Shown in pieces: positions 34,539-43,570 of a stretch of DNA of 64,000 nt. A model generated the notes under the pieces. It had not been told where the DNA came from. It saw only the letters and a program-made list of their open reading frames with translations, and searched no databases. Each line of letters opens with the position of its first letter. The first letter of the stretch is position 1. The translations under genes were made by a program, and so were the position numbers. Where the stretch lies: the NCBI GenBank assembly GCA_963846915.1, contig CAWJXV010000004.1, forward strand, positions 186,001 through 250,000, read 5' to 3'. Source of the stretch: PALSA-612 sp963846915. GTDB lineage: Bacteria > Actinomycetota > Thermoleophilia > Gaiellales > Gaiellaceae.

Positions 34539-35558
34539 GTGGTGAAGCAGGCGAACGACGCTCCGCCTCCCTCTCCGGAGGAGGCGAAGGAGCGGCTCGA
34601 GCAGACGCTGTTCGAGATCAGGCGTGTGATCGCAGGCCAGGACGCGATGCTCGAGCGTGTGCTCGTGTGCCTGCTGGCGCAGGGGCACCTGCTGATCGAG
34701 GGCGTCCCCGGACTGGCGAAGACGCTGACGATCAAGACGGCGGCCGGCGTGCTCGGCGGCTCGTTCGCGCGGGTGCAGTTCACGCCCGACCTCGTCCCGT
34801 CCGACCTCGTCGGCACGCGCATCTACCGCGCGGGCGAGGGCTCGTTCGAGACCGAGCTCGGCCCGGTCTTCTGCAACTTCCTGCTCGCCGACGAGATCAA
34901 CCGCGCCCCCGCGAAGGTGCAGTCGGCGCTGCTCGAGGTGATGCAGGAGCACCAGGTGACGATCGGCCACGAGACCCACCCCGTGCCCGATCCGTTTCTC
35001 GTCATGGCCACGCAGAACCCGATCGAGTCGGAGGGCACCTACCCGCTGCCCGAGGCGCAGATCGACCGGTTCCTGCTCAAGATCGTGATCGGCTACCCGG
35101 CGCACGACGAAGAGCTGACCATCGTCCAGCGCCAGCTCGTCCCGCACCCAGAGCTGCGCCAGGTGCTGACGCTCGATGAGCTGCGCGAGCTGCAGCGCGC
35201 GACAGTCGCCGTCTACGTCGACCCGGCCCTGATCAGCTACGCGGTCGAGCTCGCGACCGCAACGCGGACGCCTGCCAGCTACGGCCTCGTCGAGCTTTCC
35301 GACTACATCGCCTTCGGGGCCAGCCCCCGCGGGCCGATCGCCGTCGTCCAGGCCGCCCGGGCGCTCGCACTGCTGCGCGGCCGCGACTACGTCGTCGTCG
35401 AGGACATCCACGCGCTCGCGCGCGACGCCTTCCGCCATCGCCTCGTGCTCACGTACCAGGCGCTGGCCGAGGAGACGGACGCGGAGCGGATCCTCGACGC
35501 CGTGCTCGCCGCCGTGCCCGTGCCCCAGGTCGACCTGGCCCGGACGAGCGCCGCATGA
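34539..35558 (+). CDS. MoxR-family AAA+ ATPase
   Basis: This 339-aa protein starts at GTG. It has Walker A GVPGLAKT (the MoxR variant), Walker B LLADEINRAP, sensor ATQNPIESEGTYPLPEAQID with the arginine finger RF, and the C-terminal lid. MoxR ATPases are chaperones that work with VWA proteins, often inserting metals or assembling complexes. It heads a five-gene operon with DUF58 and VWA proteins; the next start overlaps its stop as ATGA. Confidence 0.92.
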   Translation: MVKQANDAPPPSPEEAKERLEQTLFEIRRVIAGQDAMLERVLVCLLAQGHLLIEGVPGLAKTLTIKTAAGVLGGSFARVQFTPDLVPSDLVGTRIYRAGEGSFETELGPVFCNFLLADEINRAPAKVQSALLEVMQEHQVTIGHETHPVPDPFLVMATQNPIESEGTYPLPEAQIDRFLLKIVIGYPAHDEELTIVQRQLVPHPELRQVLTLDELRELQRATVAVYVDPALISYAVELATATRTPASYGLVELSDYIAFGASPRGPIAVVQAARALALLRGRDYVVVEDIHALARDAFRHRLVLTYQALAEETDAERILDAVLAAVPVPQVDLARTSAA

Positions 35559-36493
35559 CCACGGCCCACGCGCTGGCACGGCCGGCGCGGGCCGATGCGC
35601 CCGGCCCGGGGCCGATGCCCGAGCTGCTCCTGCGGGCGCTCGACATCAGCATCGGCCGGCGGATCGAGGGCATGCTCGCAGGCGACTACCGATCGGCGGT
35701 CCTCGGGCAGGGCACGGAGCTCGCGCAGGTGCGCGCCTACGTCCCCGGGGACGACGTGCGCCAGATCGAGTGGAACGTCACCGCCCGTACCGGCGAGCCG
35801 CACGTCCGCGTCCAGCTCGCCGAGCGCGTGCTCGTCACCTGGCTCATGCTCGACACGTCGCCGTCGATGACCTTCGGCACGGCCGACCGCCGCAAGGCCG
35901 ACGTGGCCGAGGGCGCCGCGCTCGCGATCGGCCATGTCGCGAGCCGCCGCGGCAACCGCCTCGGCGTCGTCACCTTCGGGGACAGGCACCCGCAGTCGCT
36001 CCCGGCCCGACAGGGCCGGGTCGGGCTGATCGGCCTTCTCTCCGCGCTCCGCGCCGAGCACGACGACGAAGACGGTGGAGGGCGGATCGGCGCGACGTCG
36101 CTCGGTGACGCTGCGCGCCGGACGAGCTCGCTCGCGCGACAGCGCGCGCTCGTCGTCATCGTCTCCGACTTCCGCGGGCCGTTCGACTGGCGCCGCCCGC
36201 TGCTCGAGCTGGCCGGCCGCCACGACGTGATCGCGGTCGAGATCCGCGATCCGCGCGAGCAGGAGCTTCCGAACGCGGGCGACCTCTGGCTCGTCGACCC
36301 CGAGACCGGGCAGCAGATGCGCGTCGACACCCGCGACGCCAAGCTCCGCGCCCGCTTCGCCGCCGCCGCGGCCGAGGAGCGGACCGGCCTGAGCCGGACG
36401 CTCGCCTCGCTCGGCGTCCGCCACACCGTGCTCTCGACCTCCGGCGACTGGCTCCGCTCTCTGGCGCTCTTCCTGAAGCGAGGGCGGCGCTGA
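35555..36493 (+). CDS. DUF58 / VWA-like protein
   Basis: This 312-aa protein carries the DUF58 hallmark YVPGDDVRQIEWNVTAR, followed by a VWA-like fold in which LMLDTSPSMTFGT gives a DxSxS metal site. No membrane helix is evident, unlike many DUF58 proteins. It is translationally coupled to moxR through ATGA and to the next VWA gene through CTGA. It is the standard second member of MoxR-DUF58-VWA operons. Confidence 0.9.
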   Translation: MTTAHALARPARADAPGPGPMPELLLRALDISIGRRIEGMLAGDYRSAVLGQGTELAQVRAYVPGDDVRQIEWNVTARTGEPHVRVQLAERVLVTWLMLDTSPSMTFGTADRRKADVAEGAALAIGHVASRRGNRLGVVTFGDRHPQSLPARQGRVGLIGLLSALRAEHDDEDGGGRIGATSLGDAARRTSSLARQRALVVIVSDFRGPFDWRRPLLELAGRHDVIAVEIRDPREQELPNAGDLWLVDPETGQQMRVDTRDAKLRARFAAAAAEERTGLSRTLASLGVRHTVLSTSGDWLRSLALFLKRGRR

Positions 36494-37452
36494 GCTTCCA
36501 GTCGCCCCTCTGGCTGCTGCTCCTCGTCGCCGTGCCGGCGATCGTCGCCGCGTTCGCCGTCCTCGAGCGGCGGCGCCGGCGGCAGAGCGCCGACTTCGCG
36601 AGCCCGGCGCTCGTCCCGGCCGTGGTCGACCGCTCGCCGGGCCGGCGTCGGTTCGTGCCGCTCGTCGTGCTGCTCGTCGGGCTCGTCGCGATGGTGGTCG
36701 GGGTCGCCCGTCCGCACGCCACGATCACCGTTCCCCGCGAGGAGGCGACGGTCATGATCGCGATCGACACCTCCCGGTCGATGAAGGCGAACGACGTCAA
36801 GCCGACGCGCCTCGCCGCGGCGCTCGACGCCGCCAACAAGTTCGTCGCCAAGCTCCCGACGAAGTACCGCGTGGGGATCGTCTCGTTCGCGAGCAACGCC
36901 CGGGTGGCGCTGCCGCCCACCGCCAACCGCGACCTCGTGACGGCGGCGCTCGCCGACCTTCACCCCGGCGAGGGCACGGCGATCGGGGACGCGGTCGCGC
37001 TCTCGGTCCGGATCGCCAAGGGCCAGCGCACCTCGGACGGCAAGGTCCCGCCGACCGCCGTGCTCATGTTCTCGGACGGTGCGCGCGACGGCGGCCGGAC
37101 GACGCCGCAGGCCGCGGCACGCCAGGCGAAGGCGGCGCACATGCCCGTCTACACCGTCGTCCTCGGCACGCCGAACGGCGTCGTCCAGCAAACGCTCACC
37201 GGCGGGTACCGTGTGACGATCCACGTGCCGCCCAGCCCGCAGACGTTGCAGCGGATCGCCGAGGGGAGCGGCGGCCAGTCGTTCTCGGTGGCGAGCCAAT
37301 CGAAGTTGAAGCAGGTCTACCGCAAGCTCGGCTCGCTCCTCGGCCACAAGTCGGAGGATCGCGAGATCACTGACGTGTTCGCCGGCAGTGCCGCGCTGCT
37401 CCTGCTCGTCGGCGGCGGCATGTCGATGTTCTGGTTCCGGAGGCTCGTGTGA
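36490..37452 (+). CDS. BatA-like VWA membrane protein (probable CTG start)
   Basis: This ~320-aa protein is anchored by an N-terminal helix (SPLWLLLLVAVPAIVAAFAV), a second helix (LVVLLVGLVAMVVGVA) and a C-terminal helix (GSAALLLLVGGGMSMFWF) around a VWA domain with MIDAS motif IAIDTSRSMKAND and LMFSDGA. Homologues usually begin MSFQSPLWLL; here LSFQSPLWLL is encoded with CTG at 36490-36492 overlapping the DUF58 stop as CTGA. A GTG start at 36532 would cut the first helix in two, so CTG is preferred. It overlaps the next gene by 4 nt. Confidence 0.85.
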   Translation: MSFQSPLWLLLLVAVPAIVAAFAVLERRRRRQSADFASPALVPAVVDRSPGRRRFVPLVVLLVGLVAMVVGVARPHATITVPREEATVMIAIDTSRSMKANDVKPTRLAAALDAANKFVAKLPTKYRVGIVSFASNARVALPPTANRDLVTAALADLHPGEGTAIGDAVALSVRIAKGQRTSDGKVPPTAVLMFSDGARDGGRTTPQAAARQAKAAHMPVYTVVLGTPNGVVQQTLTGGYRVTIHVPPSPQTLQRIAEGSGGQSFSVASQSKLKQVYRKLGSLLGHKSEDREITDVFAGSAALLLLVGGGMSMFWFRRLV

Positions 37453-38157
37453 GGCTGCCGGCTCTGCTCGTCGCCGCCGCTGCGGCCGTGTCCGCCGTCG
37501 CCGTCTTCGCCGCGCCCGCCGGCGCGACCAACGAGTGCCGTGGCCTCCAGGTCTGCGTTCACGTTGCCGGGCCCTGGGTCGTCGTGCCGACCGGGACCGC
37601 CGCTCCGCGGCCCCGCGTCGAGTACCAGCTCACCTGCCCGAAGGGCTACGTCGTCGGCGGCCTCGACGCGGAGTTGACCGACCGGGCGATCGACGTCACC
37701 TTCCAGGGGCTGATCGGCGCGCCGGTCAACCCCGGCATCACGACGAGCAGAACGGCCCTCTTCGTCGCCACGTCGGCGCGCACGCTCGCCCGCGGCGCCA
37801 CGTTCCGGCCGCACATCGGCTGCATGCCGAGCGCGGGCGGAGGCTCGAGGATCCCGACCGTCCACCAGGTCGTCCCGCCCGGGCACCCCGACACGCGCCG
37901 CGTCACGACCGTGCGCGTCCTGCCGGGACCGCAGACGGTCACGAAGGCCTGCGCGGCCGGTGAGACGCTCGTGAGCGCCACGCACGCGATCGGCTTCTTC
38001 ACGGCCGCGCCGCCGACGACAAGTCTCGTCTCGAGCGTGCGGTCGTCGCAGACCATCCGCGGCAGCCGGGTGTTCGTCTCGGTGCACGGCGACGGCGCGG
38101 TCGTGAGCCGTCCGAGCGGTCGTCCAGGTCGATCTCACCTGCGGAGGTGGCGCATGA
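37449..38157 (+). CDS. Secreted protein of the VWA operon, frame shifted into the next gene
   Basis: The GTG start overlaps the previous stop. A signal peptide (RLPALLVAAAAAVSAVAVF, cleavage near AGA) precedes a ~210-residue Cys-containing domain (TNECRGLQVCVHVAGPW, LTCPKGYVVGGLD, HIGCMPSAGGG, KACAAGETLVSATH). In the sequenced frame it runs into the next VWA protein as one 582-aa product. In the neighbouring frame the end reads VRAVVQVDLTCGGGA and stops at TGA 38155-38157, overlapping the next ATG as ATGA. So one extra base near 38105 probably caused the fusion. The family is unnamed; it is likely an envelope protein. Confidence 0.7.
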
Positions 38158-39197
38158 CCTTCGCCCAGCCGCTCTTCCTGCTCTCGCTGCTCGTCGTGCC
38201 GCTCGTGATCGTCCTCTACCTGCTCGCCCAGCGGCGACGCGCCAGGTACGCGGTCAAGTTCACGAACATGGACGTGCTGGCGAGCGTCGTCTCGAAGCGC
38301 CGCTCGTGGCGCCGCTACGTCGCCCCGCTCGTCTTCCTGCTCGCGCTCTCCGCGCTCTGCGTCGCGCTCGCCCGGCCGCAGCGGTCGACACTCGTCGCGA
38401 GCCAGCAGGCGACCGTGATCCTCGTCGTCGACGTCTCCGGCTCGATGCACTCCACCGACGTCAAGCCGTCGCGTCTCGGCGCCGCGCAGAAGGCCGTCCG
38501 CATCTTCCTCGACCACGCGCCGAAGAACCTTCGGGTCGCCCTGATCGCGTTCTCGGGCGACGCGAACATCGCCGCGCCGCCGACGACCGACCATGAACTG
38601 ATCCGCCAGGCCGACAACACGCTCGGCGACTTCACCGGCAACGGGGGCACCGCGATCGGAGACGCGCTCGCCCTGGCCGTCGAAGTCGCGCAGGCGGCCG
38701 TCGGGGCGACCGGCTCGTCGAGCGGCCAGACGATCGCCTACCACCCGCACGGAGCGCAGTCGCCGGTCTCGATCGTATTCCTCTCGGACGGCCACCAGAC
38801 ACGCGGCGCGCTCCAGCCTCTCCAGGGCGCCGCCCAGGCGAAGGCGGCCGGGATCCCGGTCTTCACCGTGGCGCTGGGGACGCCGAACGGCACGCTCACG
38901 TTCGGGAACAACGGCTTCGGCGGCAACCCGTACGGCGGGCCGAACGGCGGCTTCGGCGGCACGATCCCCGTCCCGCCGGATCCCGCCACGCTGCACGCGA
39001 TCGCGAACCTGACCGGGGGCAAGTTCACCAACGCCCTGAACGCGAAGACGCTGAACGACTCCTACGCCAACCTCGGCTCACGTCTCGGCCGCAAGCCGGG
39101 GAAGAGCGAGATCACGAACGAGTGGGTGCTCCTCGCCGCCGCGCTCCTCGTCGGCGCCGGGCTCCTTTCGGTCGTCTGGGCGCCGCGCCTTCCGTAG
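38154..39197 (+). CDS. BatB-like VWA membrane protein
   Basis: This 347-aa protein starts at the ATG after GGAGGTGGCGC. It has an N-terminal helix (PLFLLSLLVVPLVIVLYLLA), a second one (YVAPLVFLLALSALCVAL), the VWA MIDAS VVDVSGSMHSTD and FLSDGHQ, a Gly/Asn-rich loop (NNGFGGNPYGGPNGGFGG) and a C-terminal helix (LLAAALLVGAGLLSVVWA). It is a paralogue of the VWA protein at 36490; pairs like this (BatA/BatB) accompany MoxR and DUF58. In the sequence as given it is also fused in frame to the upstream secreted protein. Confidence 0.88.
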   Translation: MTFAQPLFLLSLLVVPLVIVLYLLAQRRRARYAVKFTNMDVLASVVSKRRSWRRYVAPLVFLLALSALCVALARPQRSTLVASQQATVILVVDVSGSMHSTDVKPSRLGAAQKAVRIFLDHAPKNLRVALIAFSGDANIAAPPTTDHELIRQADNTLGDFTGNGGTAIGDALALAVEVAQAAVGATGSSSGQTIAYHPHGAQSPVSIVFLSDGHQTRGALQPLQGAAQAKAAGIPVFTVALGTPNGTLTFGNNGFGGNPYGGPNGGFGGTIPVPPDPATLHAIANLTGGKFTNALNAKTLNDSYANLGSRLGRKPGKSEITNEWVLLAAALLVGAGLLSVVWAPRLP

Positions 39198-39353
39198 CAG
39201 GGGCGCCCTCGGGGAATCGTGGCTAGCGGGTAGGGAGATCGTCTCCCGCGCCGGCGCAGTAGCCGAGGCCGCCGGCGGAGTCGTCCGACCACGGTCTTGC
39301 CCCGGGACGCGTCCCCGGCGGTCGAGGCGAAACCGGCGTGCGGAACGCGCGAG

Positions 39354-39473
39354 CTAGCCGTGGCTGACGAAGGCCAGGAAGAGCAGCCCGAGCGGCAGCA
39401 GGAGCGCCACGAGGCCACGATGCAGCATCGCGTGGCGCACGCCGGCGGTGATTCGGTTACGGCGACTGGTCAC
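39354..39473 (-). CDS. Possible 39-aa single-helix membrane peptide
   Basis: On the complement a GTG start gives VTSRRNRITAGVRHA followed by MLHRGLVALLLPLGLLFLAF and VSHG, a basic leader and one strong hydrophobic helix. It lies in the 357-nt gap between the VWA operon and the ligase gene. The rest of that gap (39198-39353) holds no clear gene. There is no obvious ribosome binding site, so this may be chance. Confidence 0.25.
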   Translation of the reverse strand: MTSRRNRITAGVRHAMLHRGLVALLLPLGLLFLAFVSHG

Positions 39474-39554
39474 AAGAGTTATGACGTCAGCGAAGCGACA
39501 TTGATGTTGAGACTGGGTGAAGCTTCCGCAAGGTCCCCGTTAGCATCGACAGTG

Positions 39555-41075
39555 ATGTCCGAGGCCTTGACCGCAGGCGACGGGACGGCCGTCGGCTTCG
39601 ACGAGCTCCAGCGCAAGCTGGTGCCGCTCTGGCAGTCGATGAAGTCGATGTCGCAGGACGAGCAGACGATCGTCGTCGTGCCGTCGATGACGCTCGACGA
39701 CCCGGGCTGGCCCGCCTCCGTTCTCCAGGCGTACGAGGAGCGCTTCCTCTTCCTGCTACTGCTCCTGCGCCAGCCGCGCGCCCGCCTCGTGTACGTGACC
39801 TCGCAGGCCGTGAACCCGAGTGTCATCGACTACTACCTCGACCTGCTCCCCGGCGTCATCCCCTCACACGCGCGCCGCCGGCTGTTTCTGGTCTCCCCGC
39901 TCGACGGGTCGGGTGCGCCGCTGTCCGAAAAGCTGCTCGAGCGGCCGCGCCTACTCGGTCAGATCCGCGAGCTCGTCATCGACCCGAACCGGGCGCACCT
40001 CGTCCCTTTCAACACGACCGAGCTCGAGCGCGACCTTGCGCTCGCTCTCGGCATCCCGATGTACGGCGCCGACCCGCGCTTCTTCCATCACGGAACGAAG
40101 ACGGGCTGCCGACGGCTGTTCGTCGAGCAGGGCGTCCGCCACCCGCTCGGCGAAGAGAACCTGACGGGGATCGGCGAGGTCATCGAGGCGCTGGGGCGAC
40201 TTCGCGCGGGCCGGCCCGAGACGGAGCACGCGATCGTGAAGCTGAACGAGGGCGTGTCCGGGGAGGGGAATGCGAGCATCGACCTGCGCGGCCTGCCCGC
40301 GCCCGGGTCACCGGGGGAGGCCGACGCGATCGAGGAGCGCGTGCGGGCGATGAGCTTCGAGATCCCGATGCTCACGTTCGACGGCTACGCCGCCGACTTT
40401 GCCCAGCGCGGGGGGATCGTCGAGGAGCGCATCGTGGGCGACGAGGTTCGCAGCCCGAGCGTCCAGATGCGCGTGACGCCGCTCGGTGTCCTCGAGGTTC
40501 TGTCGACGCACGACCAGGTGCTCGGCGGGCCGAGCGGCCAGTCGTATCTCGGCTGCCGCTTCCCGGCCGATCCGGCCTACTCGACGGCGATCACGCGCGA
40601 GGCGGTGAAGGTCGGCGAGCGTCTCGCGAGCGAGGGTGTGCTCGGCCGGTTCGCCGTCGACTTCGTCGTCGTCAGGTCGGGCAGCAGCTGGGATCCCTAC
40701 GCGATCGAGCTCAACCTGCGCAAGGGCGGCACGACGCATCCGTTCCTCACGCTTCAGTTCCTCACCGACGGGGTCTACGACCCCGAGACGGGCGTATTCA
40801 CGGCGCCGAGCGGGCGCGAGAAGCACTTCGTCGCATCGGATCACATCGAGAGCCCGAGCTACCGCTCGCTTACGCCGGACGACCTCTTCGACATCGCGGT
40901 GCGCCACGGTCTCCATTTCGACCAATCGAGACAGACCGGCATCGTCTTCCACATGATGAGCGCCCTCGGCGAGCACGGTCGCACGGGCCTGACGGCGGTC
41001 GCCGACGACTCGTCAGGCGCAGACGAGCTGTACGACCGCGTCGTGTCGGTGCTGAACGAGGAGACGAGCGCCTAG
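39555..41075 (+). CDS. PGM1-like ATP-grasp peptide ligase
   Basis: This ~506-aa protein begins MSEALTAGDGTAVGF; the ATG is overlapped by a possible GTG one codon upstream. Domains: a pre-ATP-grasp N-terminal part (EERFLFLLLLLRQPRARLVY), an ATP-grasp fold (TGCRRLFVEQGVRHPLGEEN, HAIVKLNEGVSGEGNASIDL, GIVEERIVGDEVRSPSVQ, AIELNLRKGGTTHPF) and a C-terminal part with SFDQSRQTGIVFHMMSALGE-like sequence. PGM1 of the pheganomycin pathway joins peptides; distant relatives are common and mostly uncharacterised. No peptide precursor gene is adjacent, so the substrate is unknown. Confidence 0.82.
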   Translation: MSEALTAGDGTAVGFDELQRKLVPLWQSMKSMSQDEQTIVVVPSMTLDDPGWPASVLQAYEERFLFLLLLLRQPRARLVYVTSQAVNPSVIDYYLDLLPGVIPSHARRRLFLVSPLDGSGAPLSEKLLERPRLLGQIRELVIDPNRAHLVPFNTTELERDLALALGIPMYGADPRFFHHGTKTGCRRLFVEQGVRHPLGEENLTGIGEVIEALGRLRAGRPETEHAIVKLNEGVSGEGNASIDLRGLPAPGSPGEADAIEERVRAMSFEIPMLTFDGYAADFAQRGGIVEERIVGDEVRSPSVQMRVTPLGVLEVLSTHDQVLGGPSGQSYLGCRFPADPAYSTAITREAVKVGERLASEGVLGRFAVDFVVVRSGSSWDPYAIELNLRKGGTTHPFLTLQFLTDGVYDPETGVFTAPSGREKHFVASDHIESPSYRSLTPDDLFDIAVRHGLHFDQSRQTGIVFHMMSALGEHGRTGLTAVADDSSGADELYDRVVSVLNEETSA

Positions 41076-41103
41076 CTCCTCTGTCCGTCCGGGCGCCCGT
41101 TCG

Positions 41104-41133
41104 AGGGACAGTCCCTGAACGCGGGTGTCACGG
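41104..41133 (+). repeat. REP-like element 3 (core 41104-41116)
   Basis: AGGGACAGTCCCT followed by GAACGCGGGTGTCAC, the family tail. It lies between two convergent genes. Confidence 0.75.
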
Positions 41134-41156
41134 AATCGTCGCGAAAGCGTCGCGGA

Positions 41157-42173
41157 CTAGTCCGGAACCGGCAGCGTGTCGATGCTCGACCAGTCGAAGT
41201 CCTCGCCGATCGCCTCGAGCGCGCCGCGGGTCGGCTCGTCGCAGAGCGCACCTTCGACGCCGACGTCGTAGAACTCGCGCGGGCTCAGTCCCCGCGATGC
41301 CGCCTCCGCGTACTCGCTCGTCAGATCGATCGAGAACATCGCGGGATCGTCGGTCGAGAGCGAGCAGCGGAGACCGGCGGCGACCATCTCCGGCAGCGGG
41401 TGGCGATCGTACGACGCCACCGCCCCCACGAGCACGTTGGCCGTTGGACAGACGTCGAGCACGGTGCCGCGGTCGACGAGCTCGCGCACGAGCGCAGGGT
41501 CCTCGACTGCACGGATGCCGTGCCGGATCCGGTCGGCGTGCAGCGCCTCGAGTGCCCCCCAGACGGACGGAGGCCCGACTACCTCGCCGGCGTGCGGCAC
41601 CGATCCGAGCCCGCCCTCGCGCGCGAGCCGGAAGGCATCGGCGAACTGCTCGGGCGGGGCCTGTCCCTCGACGCCGCCCAGCCCGACGCCGACGACGCCG
41701 CGGTCACGGCGGGCGATCGCCTGGCGCACGATTCCCGCCGCCTCCTCGGGCGGCGACGTTCGGTTCAGGTCGGGAGTGAGCCGCACCTCGACGCCAAGCC
41801 GCTCTCGCGCTTCCTGGACGCCGTCGCAGTAGCCCTCGAAGAGCACGTCCAGATCGATCCCGTTCCTGGCCGGCACGGTCGGCGCGAAGATGCCCTCGAT
41901 GTACACGGCGCCGTGACGCGCGGCCTCCTCGGCGTAGTCGACGGTGATCCGCCGGAAGTCGTCGGCGGTCTGGAGCGCGGCCGTGACGAGGAACCAGATG
42001 TCGATGAAGTGCGCGAGGTCCTCGAAGCGGAAGAGCTCCTGAAGCTCCTCGGCGGTGTCGACAGGCATCGCGACGTCGTTGCGCCGCCCGATCTCGAGCA
42101 GCGTCTTCGGCTGCACCGTTCCCTCGAGGTGCACGTGGAGTTCGATCTTCGGATACATCCCCTGTGGCAGCAT
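41157..42173 (-). CDS. Adenosine deaminase-family protein
   Basis: This 338-aa protein has the amidohydrolase metal site motifs: KIELHVHLEGT (HxH), SVPHAGEVVGP (His), HGIRAVEDP (general base region) and LSTDDPAMFS (Asp-Asp). These are the features of adenosine deaminase and of the related aminodeoxyfutalosine deaminase used in menaquinone synthesis in some actinobacteria; the sequence alone does not separate them. It is last in a GFA-PLP enzyme-deaminase operon. Confidence 0.88.
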   Translation of the reverse strand: MLPQGMYPKIELHVHLEGTVQPKTLLEIGRRNDVAMPVDTAEELQELFRFEDLAHFIDIWFLVTAALQTADDFRRITVDYAEEAARHGAVYIEGIFAPTVPARNGIDLDVLFEGYCDGVQEARERLGVEVRLTPDLNRTSPPEEAAGIVRQAIARRDRGVVGVGLGGVEGQAPPEQFADAFRLAREGGLGSVPHAGEVVGPPSVWGALEALHADRIRHGIRAVEDPALVRELVDRGTVLDVCPTANVLVGAVASYDRHPLPEMVAAGLRCSLSTDDPAMFSIDLTSEYAEAASRGLSPREFYDVGVEGALCDEPTRGALEAIGEDFDWSSIDTLPVPD

Positions 42174-42210
42174 GATCCTCGCTTCGGCCGGATAGCCCCG
42201 GTCCTTTACC

Positions 42211-43110
42211 TCAACCCGGGAACGAGTCGGGCTCCTCGCGGCATCGCCGGAGAAGCTGCTCGTCGATGTTGCCGCCGGTCACCACGAGGACGATCGGCCC
42301 GTCGATATCTTCCAGTTGCGGAACTGCAGCGAGCCCGGCGCCGGCGGCGGCCTCGGCGCGGATGCCTGCCGTCTCGAACGCGCCGACGCCACGCGCGATC
42401 TCCCGCTCGGACACGAGCAGCATCCGGTCGGCGGCGCCGTTCAGCACCTCGACCGCGTACGGGATCGCGACTCGAACTGCGAGACCGTCTGCGATCGTGG
42501 CGGAACTCGCGCTCACGACGACCGAGCGCGCCTCCCACGAGAGCGCCATCACGGGCGCGTCCTTCGCGACGACTCCGACGCGCAGCGTGTCGGGCGAACG
42601 CCGGCCGAGCGTCTGGCCGATGCCGCCGAGCAGCGCGCCGTTCCCGGTCGGGACGACGACGGCTGCCGGGGCCTCGTCGAGCTGGTCGAGGACCTCGTCG
42701 GCGATCGACCCGTAGGCGTCGTATTGCAACGGCTCCGCTCCATCCTCGAAGAAAGGCAAGTCGTACTCGTCCGCGTAGGTCTTGCCGGCGTCCTTGGCCT
42801 CGTCGACGTCGCCGCCGCCGAGCCGCACGTCGGCGCCGAGCCGCTCGAGATGAGCCAGCTTGCTTCGGCTCGTCCCGAGAGGAGCGAAGACGACGGCGTC
42901 CAACCCGACTCGGGCTGCCGCCCAGCTCGTCGCGGCCCCGTGGTTTCCAGTGGACGCCGTGACGACGCCGCGGGCGCCCGTCCCGGCGTAGTGCTCGACG
43001 ACGGGCAGCGCAGCTCTCCACTTGAAGGCCCCGAGCTCGTGCACGTCCTCGCGCTTGAGCCAGAGGCGCTTCCCCAGTGCCGCAGGGGCCGGCTCGAGCG
43101 GCGTCGTCAT
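42211..43110 (-). CDS. PLP-dependent threonine dehydratase-like enzyme
   Basis: This 299-aa protein is a fold-type II PLP enzyme. The Schiff-base Lys lies in HELGAFKWRAALP, the substrate loop is TASTGNHGAA, and the phosphate-binding glycine loop is PTGNGALLGGIG. The length fits threonine/serine dehydratases without a regulatory ACT domain. The ATG (complement of 43108-43110) overlaps the upstream GFA stop by 4 nt. Its substrate could be threonine, serine or a diaminoacid. Confidence 0.85.
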   Translation of the reverse strand: MTTPLEPAPAALGKRLWLKREDVHELGAFKWRAALPVVEHYAGTGARGVVTASTGNHGAATSWAAARVGLDAVVFAPLGTSRSKLAHLERLGADVRLGGGDVDEAKDAGKTYADEYDLPFFEDGAEPLQYDAYGSIADEVLDQLDEAPAAVVVPTGNGALLGGIGQTLGRRSPDTLRVGVVAKDAPVMALSWEARSVVVSASSATIADGLAVRVAIPYAVEVLNGAADRMLLVSEREIARGVGAFETAGIRAEAAAGAGLAAVPQLEDIDGPIVLVVTGGNIDEQLLRRCREEPDSFPG

Positions 43111-43520
43111 GCTGTGGGGGCAGGCCCCTCGTGGTGAGGCAACCCGTCCGCCGGGATCACGTCCCACGGCGCTGCCGATGCGGTGTGCGAGTGGTACTGA
43201 GGCCGGATCCCAGGGTCGTCGTCGAGCGCGCCGAAGCGGATCGAGAGCTCCGGGCCGTCGGGCCAGGTACCGCCGAACAGGCTCGACCCGCATGCGGAGC
43301 AGAACGCCTTTGCCATACCGCCGGAGGGCCGGTAGACGCGAATCAGCTCCCCGCCCTCGAGAAGGCGGAACCCGTCGCGAGGTACGCGTCCCTGAGTGAG
43401 GCCGAAGGCACCCGAGTGCTTGCGACAGCGCGAGCAGTGGCAATGGCTGGCGCGCCGGAACGGCTGAGTCAGCTCGAAGCGCACCCCACCGCAGAGACAG
43501 GTTCCCGTGACCGGCTCCAC
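43107..43520 (-). CDS. GFA-family zinc protein
   Basis: This 137-aa protein has the GFA (Mss4-like) zinc signature: CLCGGVRFEL, HCHCSRCRKHSGAFG and FCSACGSSLFGGTW, giving seven or eight Cys in the usual pattern. Members include glutathione-dependent formaldehyde-activating enzymes and many uncharacterised proteins. Actinobacteria generally lack glutathione, so the named reaction should not be assumed. It is first in a three-gene operon. Confidence 0.88.
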   Translation of the reverse strand: MEPVTGTCLCGGVRFELTQPFRRASHCHCSRCRKHSGAFGLTQGRVPRDGFRLLEGGELIRVYRPSGGMAKAFCSACGSSLFGGTWPDGPELSIRFGALDDDPGIRPQYHSHTASAAPWDVIPADGLPHHEGPAPTA

Positions 43521-43570
43521 GACCGGACTCTACGGCTCGGGCAGTGCCTCGCGTGCGATGCTGTCGCGCT

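Noticed and set aside
39198..39353. A possible gene tail ending PWSDDSAGGLGYCAGAGDD on the minus strand
   Set aside because: It looks somewhat protein-like but has no start, no joined upstream domain and no family match I can recognise.
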